Shown: piece after piece, positions 34,439 through 42,934 of the stretch
Layout of the letters: every line of letters starts with the position of its first letter
Position numbering within the stretch: the stretch's first letter is position 1
Source: Pyxidicoccus trucidator
GTDB lineage: Bacteria > Myxococcota > Myxococcia > Myxococcales > Myxococcaceae
Direction of reading: 5' to 3'
DNA: 64,000 nt
NCBI RefSeq assembly: GCF_010894435.1
Contig: NZ_JAAIXZ010000005.1
Span: forward strand, 434,001-498,000
Program-made: the position numbers and the translations under genes
The notes under the pieces: model-generated
What the model saw: only the letters and a program-made list of their open reading frames with translations
Databases searched by the model: none
Told to the model about the DNA's origin: nothing

Positions 34439-37400
34439 ATGGAGCCGCACCCCACTGATGAGTCCCCGTCGGGTCCTCCTGGCCAGGAACGCAGCCTGGA
34501 AGGTGTGTCCGCCCTGGAACTGGCGGAGACCCTGGAAGACGGCTTCATCGCGGTGGACGCCGCCGGCCACATCCAGGCGGTGAACCCGGCCGCCGAGCGG
34601 CTCCTCCTGTGTCCCCGGGCCCGGCTGCTCGGTCGCGCGCTGACTTCAATCTCCGACGAGGCGGCCCGCGCCTGGTCCGAGGGGACGCCGGTGAAGAGGG
34701 TCGTCTCCGTTGGAGCCTCCGGGCGAAGGCTCGAGCTGCGGCTTCATCCGCGGCGTGGCCAGGGGTGGCTCTTCCTGCGCGACGTCATCCGGGGCGACGA
34801 GCGCTCCGGGCCGGCAGCACAGGAGGTGTCGTGCGAGGAGTCGCGGCAGCGCCTCCAGTTGGTGCTCAGCCACGCCCCCGTGCTCCTGTTCGTGTTCGAC
34901 AGGAAAGGCATCCTCACCCACGCCGAGGGCAAGGGGCACGAGGGCCTCGGGCTGCGGTCCGGGCAGCTCGTCGGTTCTTCCTTGTTCGACATCTATCGGG
35001 ACGTCGAGTGGATTGTCGACAGCGCCCATCGGGCGCTGGGGGGCGAGGAGGTGTCGGTGGTGGGGGCGGTAAAGAAGACCTGGTTCGACGTGCACTACAC
35101 CCCGGTCCGTGATGCCACGGGAGAGGTGACCCGCGTCATCGGCGTGGCCAACAATGTCACCGAGCGTGAGCAGGCCATCCAGGTTCTCCGCCACCAGCAG
35201 TCGGTGCTCCGGTACGTCATCGCCAACGTGCCCCACGCCGTCTTCTGGAAGGACCGGCAGGGCCGCTTCCTGGGCGGCAACCAGAACTTCATCAACGACA
35301 CCGGCGTGGGCAGCCTGGAGAACCTCGTCGGGAAGACTGACTTCGACGTGTGGAGCAAGCGCGAAGAGGCGGAGTTCTTCGTCAAGATCGACCGCGAGGT
35401 GATGGAGGAGGACCGGTCGTTCCATGACATCGAGGAGCCGGTCCTCCGTTCGGACGGCTCGCAGCGCACGCTGCTGACCAGCAAGGTCCCCATCCGGGAC
35501 GAGGCCGGACACGTCACGGGCCTGCTGGGCATCTACGTGGACATCACCGCGCGCAAGCGGCTGGAGGTGGAGCTGGAGAAGGCAAAGCAGGTCGCAGAGA
35601 ACGCCGCCCGCGCCAAGAGCGAGTTCCTCACCGTGATGAGCCACGAGCTGCGCACGCCGCTGACCCTCATCCTGGGGCCCCTGGCTTCGCTGCTCTCCTC
35701 CCGCGCCAGCGAGCTCCCGGAGCGCGCCCGGCGCGACCTCGAGCGCATCCACGGCAATGCCGTGCGGCTCTTCCAGTTGGTCGACGACATCCTGGACCAT
35801 CAGAAGCTGGAGGCAGGACAGCTGCTGCTCGACCCGCAGCCCATGGACATCGTGGACTTCGTGGCGGGCATCGTGGACGACGCCAGTCCCGCGGGGAGCC
35901 TGCGAGGGCTCGACGTGCGCTTCGAGGCGGGCCCCGACCTCGGTGTCGTCCTGATGGACGGACGCAAGTTCGAGAAGATTGTCGTCAACCTGCTGGGCAA
36001 TGCCCTCAAGTTCACTCCCGCCGGGGGACGGGTGACCGTGTCCCTGCGGCGGGAGGGGGAGGGCCTGGTGCTGGCGGTCAGCGACACCGGGCCGGGGATT
36101 CCCAAGGACAAGCAGGAGATGATCTTCCAGCGGTTCCAGCAGCTCGACGGCTCCGCCACACGCAAGCACGAGGGCACGGGAATGGGCCTGGCCATCGTGA
36201 AGGAGTTCGCCGAGCTGATGGGGGGCCATGTCGCCGTGCGGAGCGAGCCCGGTGCGGGTGCGTGCTTCACCGTGAGGCTGCCGGGGGCCGGGGTGGCTTC
36301 CTCCCAGCCAGGCCCCCGCGGCATGGCCGCCGTCTCTCCCACGGAAGGCTCCTTCCGGCGGTTCGAGACTCCGCCAGGGACTCATCAGGTATCCCGGCGC
36401 CCCGCGCACCCGGCACCGCACCTGCTCGTCGCCGACGACAACCCCGGCATGCGGGCGTACCTGGCGGACCTGCTGGCCGACGAGTACGACCTGGTGCTGG
36501 TGGAGAACGGCCGGCAGGCCTGGGAGGCGGTACAGCAGCGGAGGCCGGACGTCATCGTGTCGGATCTCATGATGCCGGAGGTGGACGGCATCGAGCTGGC
36601 GGCCCGGCTGAAGGCGGACCCGCGGTACCGGGACGTGCCCATCATCCTGCTGACGGCCAAGGCCAGCCGCGAGGACGTGGTCGGGGGCCTGGACGCGGGC
36701 GCGGACGACTACCTGGGCAAGCCTTTCGGTCCAACGGAGCTGAGGGCACGGGTACGCGCCGCCGTGCGCCTTCACCGGGTCTACCTGGAACTGGATGCTC
36801 GCACGCGCGAGCTGCAGGCCGCGCTGCAGACGCTGCGCGACACGCAGGCGCAGGTCGTCGAGAGCGCCCGGCGGGCCGCGGTGGGCACCCTGGTGGCGGG
36901 GCTCTCCCACGAGCTGAACAACCCGCTCGCGGTCATCCGCATGAACTCCCAGCTCCTCTGCAAGCACATGATGGATCCGGCGAGCCTGCGCCGGTCGCTG
37001 CTCGCCATCGACCGTCAGTCGCAGCGGTGCTCGCAGGTGCTGAAGGCGCTGCTGGAGTTCTCGCGTCAGGCGGCCGCCAGGCGCGAGTGGCTCCAGGCGG
37101 GAGTGTTGGTGGACCGGGTGCTCCAGACGCTCCGCCCCGAGGCCCAGCGGCGCGACATCCACCTGGAGGCGGTGCTTCCCCCGGCCGGCTCGCCCTGGGT
37201 CCATGTGAATGCCGCGGAGGTGGAGTCCGCTCTGGGCAACGTGGTGACCAACGCGCTGGAAGTGAGCGCGCCGGGGGCCAGGGTCAAGGTCGAGGTGCAG
37301 CCGCGGGAGCGGGGCGGCAGGGACGGGGTGGAGGTGACGGTACGAGACAGCGGGCCCGGCATCCCAGCGCACGTGCTGCCGCACGTCTTCGACCCCTTCT

Positions 37401-37564
37401 TCACGACGAAACCCCCGGGCGAGGGCATGGGGCTTGGCCTGTCGCTGGCCCGCCGGTTCATCGATGACCAGGGAGGCGCCGTCCAGGTCGAGAGCGAGGA
37501 GGGCCACGGTACCGGGGTGCGCCTCTGGATGCCCGCGGAGGCCAGGGGACACCATGGGGACTGA
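34439..37564 (+). CDS. Hybrid sensor kinase: PAS x3-HisKA-HATPase-receiver-second kinase module
   Basis: A 1041-residue cytoplasmic protein with no membrane helix. Three PAS-type sensor regions occupy about residues 10-385. A first kinase core follows (phospho-site His402 in MSHELRTPL; G-boxes SDTGPGIP and GTGMGLAIV). A receiver domain has Asp709 (VIVSDLMMPEVDG) and Lys in GKPFGPTE. A coiled stretch leads to a second HisKA/HATPase core with His824 (LSHELNNPLAV), GPGIPAHVLPHVFDPFFTTK and GMGLGLSLAR. The ATG chosen has a GAGG site about 9 bases upstream; another ATG lies 13 codons earlier. Its end overlaps the next gene by 11 bases, so the single-domain regulator is the probable output of the second kinase core. 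Confidence 0.92.
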   Translation: MEPHPTDESPSGPPGQERSLEGVSALELAETLEDGFIAVDAAGHIQAVNPAAERLLLCPRARLLGRALTSISDEAARAWSEGTPVKRVVSVGASGRRLELRLHPRRGQGWLFLRDVIRGDERSGPAAQEVSCEESRQRLQLVLSHAPVLLFVFDRKGILTHAEGKGHEGLGLRSGQLVGSSLFDIYRDVEWIVDSAHRALGGEEVSVVGAVKKTWFDVHYTPVRDATGEVTRVIGVANNVTEREQAIQVLRHQQSVLRYVIANVPHAVFWKDRQGRFLGGNQNFINDTGVGSLENLVGKTDFDVWSKREEAEFFVKIDREVMEEDRSFHDIEEPVLRSDGSQRTLLTSKVPIRDEAGHVTGLLGIYVDITARKRLEVELEKAKQVAENAARAKSEFLTVMSHELRTPLTLILGPLASLLSSRASELPERARRDLERIHGNAVRLFQLVDDILDHQKLEAGQLLLDPQPMDIVDFVAGIVDDASPAGSLRGLDVRFEAGPDLGVVLMDGRKFEKIVVNLLGNALKFTPAGGRVTVSLRREGEGLVLAVSDTGPGIPKDKQEMIFQRFQQLDGSATRKHEGTGMGLAIVKEFAELMGGHVAVRSEPGAGACFTVRLPGAGVASSQPGPRGMAAVSPTEGSFRRFETPPGTHQVSRRPAHPAPHLLVADDNPGMRAYLADLLADEYDLVLVENGRQAWEAVQQRRPDVIVSDLMMPEVDGIELAARLKADPRYRDVPIILLTAKASREDVVGGLDAGADDYLGKPFGPTELRARVRAAVRLHRVYLELDARTRELQAALQTLRDTQAQVVESARRAAVGTLVAGLSHELNNPLAVIRMNSQLLCKHMMDPASLRRSLLAIDRQSQRCSQVLKALLEFSRQAAARREWLQAGVLVDRVLQTLRPEAQRRDIHLEAVLPPAGSPWVHVNAAEVESALGNVVTNALEVSAPGARVKVEVQPRERGGRDGVEVTVRDSGPGIPAHVLPHVFDPFFTTKPPGEGMGLGLSLARRFIDDQGGAVQVESEEGHGTGVRLWMPAEARGHHGD

Positions 37565-38006
37565 CTTCCCAGGGGAGCACGGTGGCGCGCGCGAGCACAT
37601 CCTCGTGGTCGACGACGAGGAGGACATCCGTGACACGCTGGCGACGATTCTCTCGCTCGAGGGCTACGACGTGAGCACCGCGAGCAGCGGCGCCTCGGCC
37701 GTGGCCCTGGTGGAGGCGGGGCGCTTCGACCTGGTCATCTCGGACCTGAGGATGCCTGGCATGGATGGCGTGGAGACGCTGGTGCGGCTGAAGCGGAGCC
37801 ATCCCGACCTGCAGGTCATCATCGCCACGGGCTACGCCTCCGCTGAGACCGCGACCCGCTGTCTGCTCGAGGGCGCGTACGGCTACATCTCCAAGCCCTT
37901 CGACATGGACGACCTGCTGAACCTCATCCGCGGGGCCCTCGAGGCCGGTCGGCACAAGAGCCTGCAACCGGCCGGGAGCGCGGCGTCCTCCAATCTGTTG
38001 GAATGA
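37554..38006 (+). CDS. Single-domain response regulator (CheY-like)
   Basis: A 150-residue receiver with no output domain: acidic cluster VVDDEED, phospho-acceptor Asp64 (VISDLRMPGMDG), Thr in IATGYAS and Lys in SKPFDMDD. It begins inside the end of the hybrid kinase gene, an 11-base overlap that indicates coupling. It would receive phosphate from the hybrid kinase and relay it to another protein or act by protein-protein contact. The last 20 or so residues are a Ser/Ala-rich tail. Confidence 0.92.
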   Translation: MGTDFPGEHGGAREHILVVDDEEDIRDTLATILSLEGYDVSTASSGASAVALVEAGRFDLVISDLRMPGMDGVETLVRLKRSHPDLQVIIATGYASAETATRCLLEGAYGYISKPFDMDDLLNLIRGALEAGRHKSLQPAGSAASSNLLE

Positions 38007-38048
38007 GGTCCCCGGCCGGGAGCACAAGTCAGGCTCTGGAGCAGCTGG

Positions 38049-39494
38049 CTATGGATTGTCGTCTCGAGTCGCGGGGCCCGAGGTGGCAGGGCGTGGCCGA
38101 GTCATGGCGGGTTGGTAGCAAGTGCCCCTGTATGCAACGCCGTCCCAATCATCACAGTACTTCACGTCCACGGGCACCTTCGTCCAACAACCGCCATTGA
38201 TGGCGACCTGTACCTTGCTGGGACAGCGGCCGTAGCCGTCCGGGCGCCGCTGCCCTGGGAAGGGTTTCGGTGGCAGGTCTACCGCGATGGAGGACCACAT
38301 GGAGGGAACTCGCTCTGGTGCCACCGGCGCCGTCAGTACGGAGTCCCCGACGGCCACGGTGCCGGCATCCTTCGTCTCTTCCTGCTGCGCGAGGCGGGAC
38401 GTCGCGGGCTCCTCGGAGCGACTCACGCTCAGCAGCCCCCCGGCGCTCAGCGCGAGTGCGCCTGCGAGGCCGGCGGCGGCGAGCCTGGGCCACCTGCGCA
38501 TGGGAGGAGGGCGCCGCACCGTGACGCGCTGGGGGACGGGAAGGAGGCCCGCGGGCCGAGGCTCTTCTCCCGTGAAGAGCGGCACATCCGCCTCGCGTCC
38601 CGCGTTGCGCACCGCCTGCTCCAGCGCTTCCGCCACCTCGCGCGCGCTGCCTCGCGCCTCGGGGCGGGGCGAGAGCATCCGGGACACCAGGGCGCTGAGC
38701 TCCGGAATGCAGCGGGGGTTGCAGACTCGCGCCGTCCAGTGCGCCAGCTCCTCGGAGCGCCAGAGCCAGGCCTCCGCCTTCTCCCAGGGGTGGGCGGACG
38801 GAGGGTACTTCCCGGTGACGAGGCGATAGGCGGTGACACCCAGGGCGAAGAGGTCATCCGCGGGCCCCGGGGCATAGGGGACGGGCGGGGGCTTACGGGG
38901 GCCGAAGACGAAGCGCCACGCCTCGGGCGAGCGGTAGGACGGGGTGCCTGGAGGAAAGAGGTGAGAGGTGAGGGTGGCAGCGCCCAGGTGGTGTCCTGAG
39001 CCGAAGTCCATGAGGAAGGGCTGCGCGTCCGCGCGCCGGACGAGGACGTTGTCACCCTTCACATCGCGGTGGAGGCCTGCTGCCGAATGGGTGGCGTCCA
39101 GGGCGCGGGCCAGCCGGGCCAGAAGCTGAAGCACCTGTCGTGAAGACGGGCGCTGTGACTGTGCCCACGCATAGAGCGGCGTGCCCTCCACCCACTCCAT
39201 GACGAGCCAGGCGTAGGAGACGCCCTCGCAGGGCTGCCAGTGGCCACTGTCCAGCAGGCGTGGGACGGCGGGGTGGTGGACGCGGGAGAGCAGCTCGGCC
39301 TCCCGGGCGAAGCGCCCATCCCCCGGGTGCAGGGCCAGCTTGAGGGCCACGATGTGCGCGGACTCCTGCTGCGCTTCGAGCACGGCGCGGTAGACGACGC
39401 CGTAGGAGCCCCGGCCGCGCTGCCCGAGCAGCAGCCACGGGCCGAGTCGCGTCCCGGGGGGCAGGCTTCCCGGACTGAGGTAATCAGACTCCAT
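38049..39494 (-). CDS. Membrane Ser/Thr protein kinase, copy 1 of a duplicated pair
   Basis: A 481-residue kinase. The kinase domain covers residues 1-300: glycine loop GQRGRGSYGVV, Lys52, catalytic HRDVKGDN with Asp144, DFGSG at 163-167, GTPSYRSPEAW as the APE equivalent. A membrane helix lies at about 337-357, then a linker and a Cys-containing tail (Cys424, 436, 447, 459) that would be outside the cytoplasm. It is nearly identical to the kinase at 60495-61940: 14 differences in residues 1-419 but 18 in the last 62. That pattern suggests the tail is a sensor that has diversified after duplication. It is convergent with the CheY-like gene. Confidence 0.93.
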   Translation of the reverse strand: MESDYLSPGSLPPGTRLGPWLLLGQRGRGSYGVVYRAVLEAQQESAHIVALKLALHPGDGRFAREAELLSRVHHPAVPRLLDSGHWQPCEGVSYAWLVMEWVEGTPLYAWAQSQRPSSRQVLQLLARLARALDATHSAAGLHRDVKGDNVLVRRADAQPFLMDFGSGHHLGAATLTSHLFPPGTPSYRSPEAWRFVFGPRKPPPVPYAPGPADDLFALGVTAYRLVTGKYPPSAHPWEKAEAWLWRSEELAHWTARVCNPRCIPELSALVSRMLSPRPEARGSAREVAEALEQAVRNAGREADVPLFTGEEPRPAGLLPVPQRVTVRRPPPMRRWPRLAAAGLAGALALSAGGLLSVSRSEEPATSRLAQQEETKDAGTVAVGDSVLTAPVAPERVPSMWSSIAVDLPPKPFPGQRRPDGYGRCPSKVQVAINGGCWTKVPVDVKYCDDWDGVAYRGTCYQPAMTRPRPATSGPATRDDNP

Positions 39495-39532
39495 GAGGCA
39501 CCTCGTGAGGCGGTCGCACCGCGCCCGAGGAG

Positions 39533-39549
39533 ACTACTCGCGAGGTAGT
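39533..39549. promoter_or_regulatory. Palindrome upstream of kinase copy 1
   Basis: ACTAC and GTAGT flank TCGCGAG about 40 bases before the kinase start. The same palindrome recurs at the same distance from copy 2, so it was duplicated with the gene. It is a candidate operator or promoter element. Confidence 0.35.
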
Positions 39550-39692
39550 GGAACTCCAACCCCATCCGGCAGGTGGACGACAGCCCTCCCCACCGGACTG
39601 ACGTGGGAGTCCGGAGCGCCAGGGGACCCACGGCTGTTCTGGAAATGTTCCCGCCCGCCGTGGGCATGTCCTGGCGTGGCGGGAGCGGGGCT

Positions 39693-40112
39693 ATGTTTGG
39701 ACCCGTGCTACGGATTCGACAGGGGCAGTTGGACGCGCTCCGCTCCGATAGGGAGCGGCAGTTCGCTCGTGATGTGGCCAGGTACCTCCGTGACAACCAT
39801 GCTGGCGCTGTCGCGGGCCTCGATGACGCCGAGCTCGAACGACGAGTGCTCGTGGGGCTCGCGCGCGGGCGGAAGCATGGCCTGAGTGACGAGCGCATGC
39901 TCCTCTCGTTCATTTCACTCATGTTCCGGTTCGCGCCGAACTTCGATGAGCACCCGCGCCTCGGAAAGGTGTTGAGGTCGAGTGAAGATCCTCCTGGGCG
40001 TCGCTTCCAGAAGATGGTCGCGCTCGCGACGCAAGCGGATTGGGAGGAGGTCCAGCGAGCGCGCGACGAATCGGCCTGGGCGGAGGGGCCGGCATCCCCA
40101 TGGACTCATTGA
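39693..40112 (+). CDS. Small conserved protein paired with a putative toxic effector
   Basis: A 139-residue soluble, charged, helical protein: LRIRQGQLDALRSDRERQF near the start, RYLRDNHAGAV, GLARGRKHGLSDERMLLSFISLMFRFAPNFDEHP in the middle. From memory, proteins of this length and pattern (QLDAL...F..R...HLR, then GLARARRYGL, then F..L.F..G..FD) often sit beside type VI secretion spike or effector genes; I cannot verify this here. Base composition is less GC-rich than the neighbouring chromosome. A second possible start is the GTG four codons in (LRIRQGQL). The next gene begins 51 bases on and encodes a metzincin-like protein, so a chaperone, adaptor or loader role is likely. Confidence 0.7.
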   Translation: MFGPVLRIRQGQLDALRSDRERQFARDVARYLRDNHAGAVAGLDDAELERRVLVGLARGRKHGLSDERMLLSFISLMFRFAPNFDEHPRLGKVLRSSEDPPGRRFQKMVALATQADWEEVQRARDESAWAEGPASPWTH

Positions 40113-40163
40113 GGCGTTGGCGCATGGGGCCATCACCCTCTGGCCTATATTGAAGGAGCCTGG

Positions 40164-42755
40164 ATGTATCCGCCGAAACTCCAAGTCGACGACTTCCAAT
40201 CGGTCAATCTCTCCTCCCTGTCCCTGGAGCTCTCCTGCCCGCTCGAGAGCGTCAAACGGTGTGGCATCAGGAGCCTCGCCCTGACACCCCATCCGGCCGA
40301 AGCTCGTTGCTTCACGGCGCCCCATTCTCCACTCGAGCCGGAGGCCGCGGGGAGGTATCGGCTCGCGCCAGGAGCGGAAGAGGAGCTCAAGCTCTCCTGG
40401 ACCTTCGACGGCGCCCCGCACATCCGCTCGGCGGTGATCGAGCTCTACATGCGCTCGTCGGTCCCCTCCGAGCCGTTCTGGCAGAGGGTGATCGATTGGA
40501 AGTCCGTGGAGCTCCGCGCGGATTCAGGCGAGTGTGCCTTCGACGGGTCGCTGCATGGAGGCGAGCGGGAAGAGGGCGGGCTCTCGATTCTGGATCTCGC
40601 GGTGAACGTCCCAAAGGAGAAGTTCCCGCTGGAGTGTCTGAGCGTCGAACATGCGCCGTATCTGCTGAAGATGACGATCACGCCCGAATCCGGCGCGGTC
40701 GCGGAGGTGGGCTCCGCATGGATCTATCTGGACGTCGTTGCGACGGAGGTGCGGCTCTCTCCGGGAGACGAGGACTGGCTGCGCGCGTCTCCGGATGGGG
40801 ACAAGGACCGGGCAATCACCCGGGCCATGTGGGAGGCGAAGTCCTTTCCCGCGGAGAAGGGGAGCTTCGCGAAGGTCCTGCTTCCCAGCAACATCTTCAG
40901 CGTGAATACCGACGAGTGGCACGCGCTGGACTCCGACGTCCCCTTCGCGAAGTACGAGGCAGCATGGGGGAATGGGCCGGAGCTCCCTCTCGTCGCGGAG
41001 CTCCTCGTGAGCAATTCGCAAGGCGAGTCCGTGTCCGCACCCAAGGCTGTGGCGGGGACTGAACTCCTTTGGGATTGGAGTGAGCCTCCCTCGCCACCGG
41101 TCACGCTCAACGGGGGAGTCACGGCCAGTGAGGACGAGGAACAGATCAACGAATACCTGAAGCGTTACCTGAAGGGGACGGCGTCCTCTTCTGCGTTTCT
41201 CAAGGGCAATAATTGCCATGTCGACCATGGCGGAAAGAGTGGCTCGAGCGCGGACAAGGACCGCGTCCTCGCCCTGGTCTCCCAGGAGAACCGGAGCGGA
41301 TTTCCGTTCGAGGTGCGGCGCCCCGGGCCCCGCTCATGGGCCGCCATCAGCCGAATCCCGAACGATGGGCCATGCCCTGGCAAGACCGGGGTGATCTTCC
41401 AACCTTCACGCATCGCGGGAGACTCGTACCGGGTGAGCGCCTGCTGGAGGTACGACGGAGCCGGGACCGGTGTCCATCAACTCGACGATGCCCACGAGGA
41501 CATCCAGGCGACCGTCATTGGCACGACTGGTACCTTCCAGGTCTGGAGGCAGCTCCACCTGGTCCAATACCTCGTCCAGGAGCCGGAGGCTCTCCAGGTG
41601 ATGACGCTCGCTCCTTCTCTTGAAGCGAGCATTTCCGGCAAGTCGCCGAAAGAGGAGTTCGAGGAACTCGACGCGGCGCTGACGGCCGCTTTCGAGAGCG
41701 GCAACTTCTCTTACGGCAAATGGCGTGAGCACTGGTTCAAGACCGGGAAGGATCCCGAGTGGACCCTCACGGAGCTGGAGATGGATGATGCCGAGGGCAA
41801 GGCTCGGAGACTCCGGGAGCTTCATGGCCAGATCTCGTCGAGCCAGGTCACCCATTCACCATCTCCATCATCTGAGCCGTCCGAGTCCGCCTGGAAGCTG
41901 GAAATCGAGCGACTCCGCCGACGCTACACACACGCATTCACTGAGTTTGTGTGCTTGTTCGAGCAGCCCACGTCCATTGAGAGCTTCCATGAAAAAGTCA
42001 GCACCGAGGTCCAGGGCCGCAACAGCGCTGTGCTCTCCGCGGCGGTGAAACTCGACGAAAAAGAGTGGCGCAAGGGAGCCTATGTTCTGCACTTCCGCAG
42101 CTACTCCGAATTCAGGAAGGAATATCTGAGAGAGTCCAGCGGCAAGACCATTGAAAACCTGCTGGAATACTTCTCCTCGAATGGGCCCGATGAAAGACAG
42201 AAGCGGATGATGGGCCCGACCGAGGAGGAGCTGAGCGATCTCTATGAGAAGAGCAACAAGGGGTGGGCCCAGTGGATCCTCGAGTGCGTCATCGAAAAGG
42301 AACTGCACGGTGCGTCAGAGGGCGTCTACTTCCTGGACCTGCCAGGGTGCTGCCGTCGTGATCGCGAGGAGGGTGGCAACTCCCTGGAAGTGACCATCCT
42401 GGGCTATGCCATGCTTTTCCCCTCGATGGAGGGGAAGGTGGCCGTGTTCGCCAACCTGTGCAGTTCCTCTGATTATGCCGGGGCCAAGAAGCTCTCCGGT
42501 GCGAATAAGGACGTCGAGCAGAGCATGGGAGTCACCGCGGCTCATGAGCTCGGGCACTCGCTCTTCCTGGCGCACGCGCCGCTCGATGAGCAAGATCGTC
42601 CTTCCAATCCGGGCTCTACTGCAGGGGTGGAGCCAGGCTTCCATGATTCACGGATGATGACCTGCCTCATGGGCTACCACAGAAACAGCCAGTATTTCTG
42701 TGGCCTGTGTCTGCTCCGGCTGCGCGGGTGGTCGCGACAGAATCTGAAATCGTGA
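40164..42755 (+). CDS. Large putative metzincin-like zinc protease effector
   Basis: An 863-residue protein with no signal peptide. At the C-terminus a zinc-site HELGHSLFLAH (His794, Glu795, His798, His804) matches the metzincin pattern HExxHxxGxxH except that Phe replaces the Gly. CLMGY with Met836 gives a Met-turn candidate, followed by a conserved-looking FCGLCLLRLRGW near the end. The N-terminal 350 residues are beta-rich (Ig-like?) and the middle is helical; I recognise no family there. Base composition and codon use are visibly lower in GC than in the flanks, suggesting transfer. The lack of a signal and the small conserved partner upstream suit an effector exported by a contractile system. 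No immunity gene is evident next to it. Confidence 0.75.
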   Translation: MYPPKLQVDDFQSVNLSSLSLELSCPLESVKRCGIRSLALTPHPAEARCFTAPHSPLEPEAAGRYRLAPGAEEELKLSWTFDGAPHIRSAVIELYMRSSVPSEPFWQRVIDWKSVELRADSGECAFDGSLHGGEREEGGLSILDLAVNVPKEKFPLECLSVEHAPYLLKMTITPESGAVAEVGSAWIYLDVVATEVRLSPGDEDWLRASPDGDKDRAITRAMWEAKSFPAEKGSFAKVLLPSNIFSVNTDEWHALDSDVPFAKYEAAWGNGPELPLVAELLVSNSQGESVSAPKAVAGTELLWDWSEPPSPPVTLNGGVTASEDEEQINEYLKRYLKGTASSSAFLKGNNCHVDHGGKSGSSADKDRVLALVSQENRSGFPFEVRRPGPRSWAAISRIPNDGPCPGKTGVIFQPSRIAGDSYRVSACWRYDGAGTGVHQLDDAHEDIQATVIGTTGTFQVWRQLHLVQYLVQEPEALQVMTLAPSLEASISGKSPKEEFEELDAALTAAFESGNFSYGKWREHWFKTGKDPEWTLTELEMDDAEGKARRLRELHGQISSSQVTHSPSPSSEPSESAWKLEIERLRRRYTHAFTEFVCLFEQPTSIESFHEKVSTEVQGRNSAVLSAAVKLDEKEWRKGAYVLHFRSYSEFRKEYLRESSGKTIENLLEYFSSNGPDERQKRMMGPTEEELSDLYEKSNKGWAQWILECVIEKELHGASEGVYFLDLPGCCRRDREEGGNSLEVTILGYAMLFPSMEGKVAVFANLCSSSDYAGAKKLSGANKDVEQSMGVTAAHELGHSLFLAHAPLDEQDRPSNPGSTAGVEPGFHDSRMMTCLMGYHRNSQYFCGLCLLRLRGWSRQNLKS

Positions 42756-42766
42756 GTGGAGCGTGG

Positions 42767-42830
42767 GTTGGGACGCGGAAGCTGGGACGCGGGAAACAGC
42801 GTGGACGCGGCGGGAATCGGACCCGCTCCC
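42767..42830. other. Triple GGACGCGG repeat and tRNA 3'-end-like sequence
   Basis: GGACGCGG occurs at 42771, 42785 and 42803. On the minus strand the third copy adjoins a T-arm-like stem, GCGGG-TCCGATT-CCCGC, which differs from a normal T-arm loop at one position. Upstream acceptor, D and anticodon arms cannot be folded, so this is at most the 3' part of a tRNA, as left at attachment sites of integrated elements. It directly follows the low-GC effector gene. Confidence 0.35.
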
Positions 42831-42934
42831 CCAATCAGCTGTGGAGAGGGACTGTGCCATGCGATACGCAATGCCGAGATCTTGAGGGTGGGGGCCGGCC
42901 CACTCCTTTTCAGACCATGCACCTTCCATCACCC

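Larger units (their letters stand above)
38017..39621. repeat. Copy 1 of a 1.6 kb duplicated block containing a Ser/Thr kinase gene
   Basis: This block aligns end to end with the block at 60463-62068 in the same orientation. It covers the whole kinase gene plus about 30 bases after its stop and about 127 bases before its start, including the promoter-side palindrome. The match begins at CGGGAGCACA and ends at GGAGCGCC; outside these points the flanks are unrelated. No transposase or terminal inverted repeat bounds it. Confidence 0.9.

Noticed and set aside
42802-42900. Intact tRNA gene on the minus strand
   Set aside because: Only a T-arm-like stem is found; acceptor, D and anticodon arms do not fold, so it was kept only as a possible 3' fragment.
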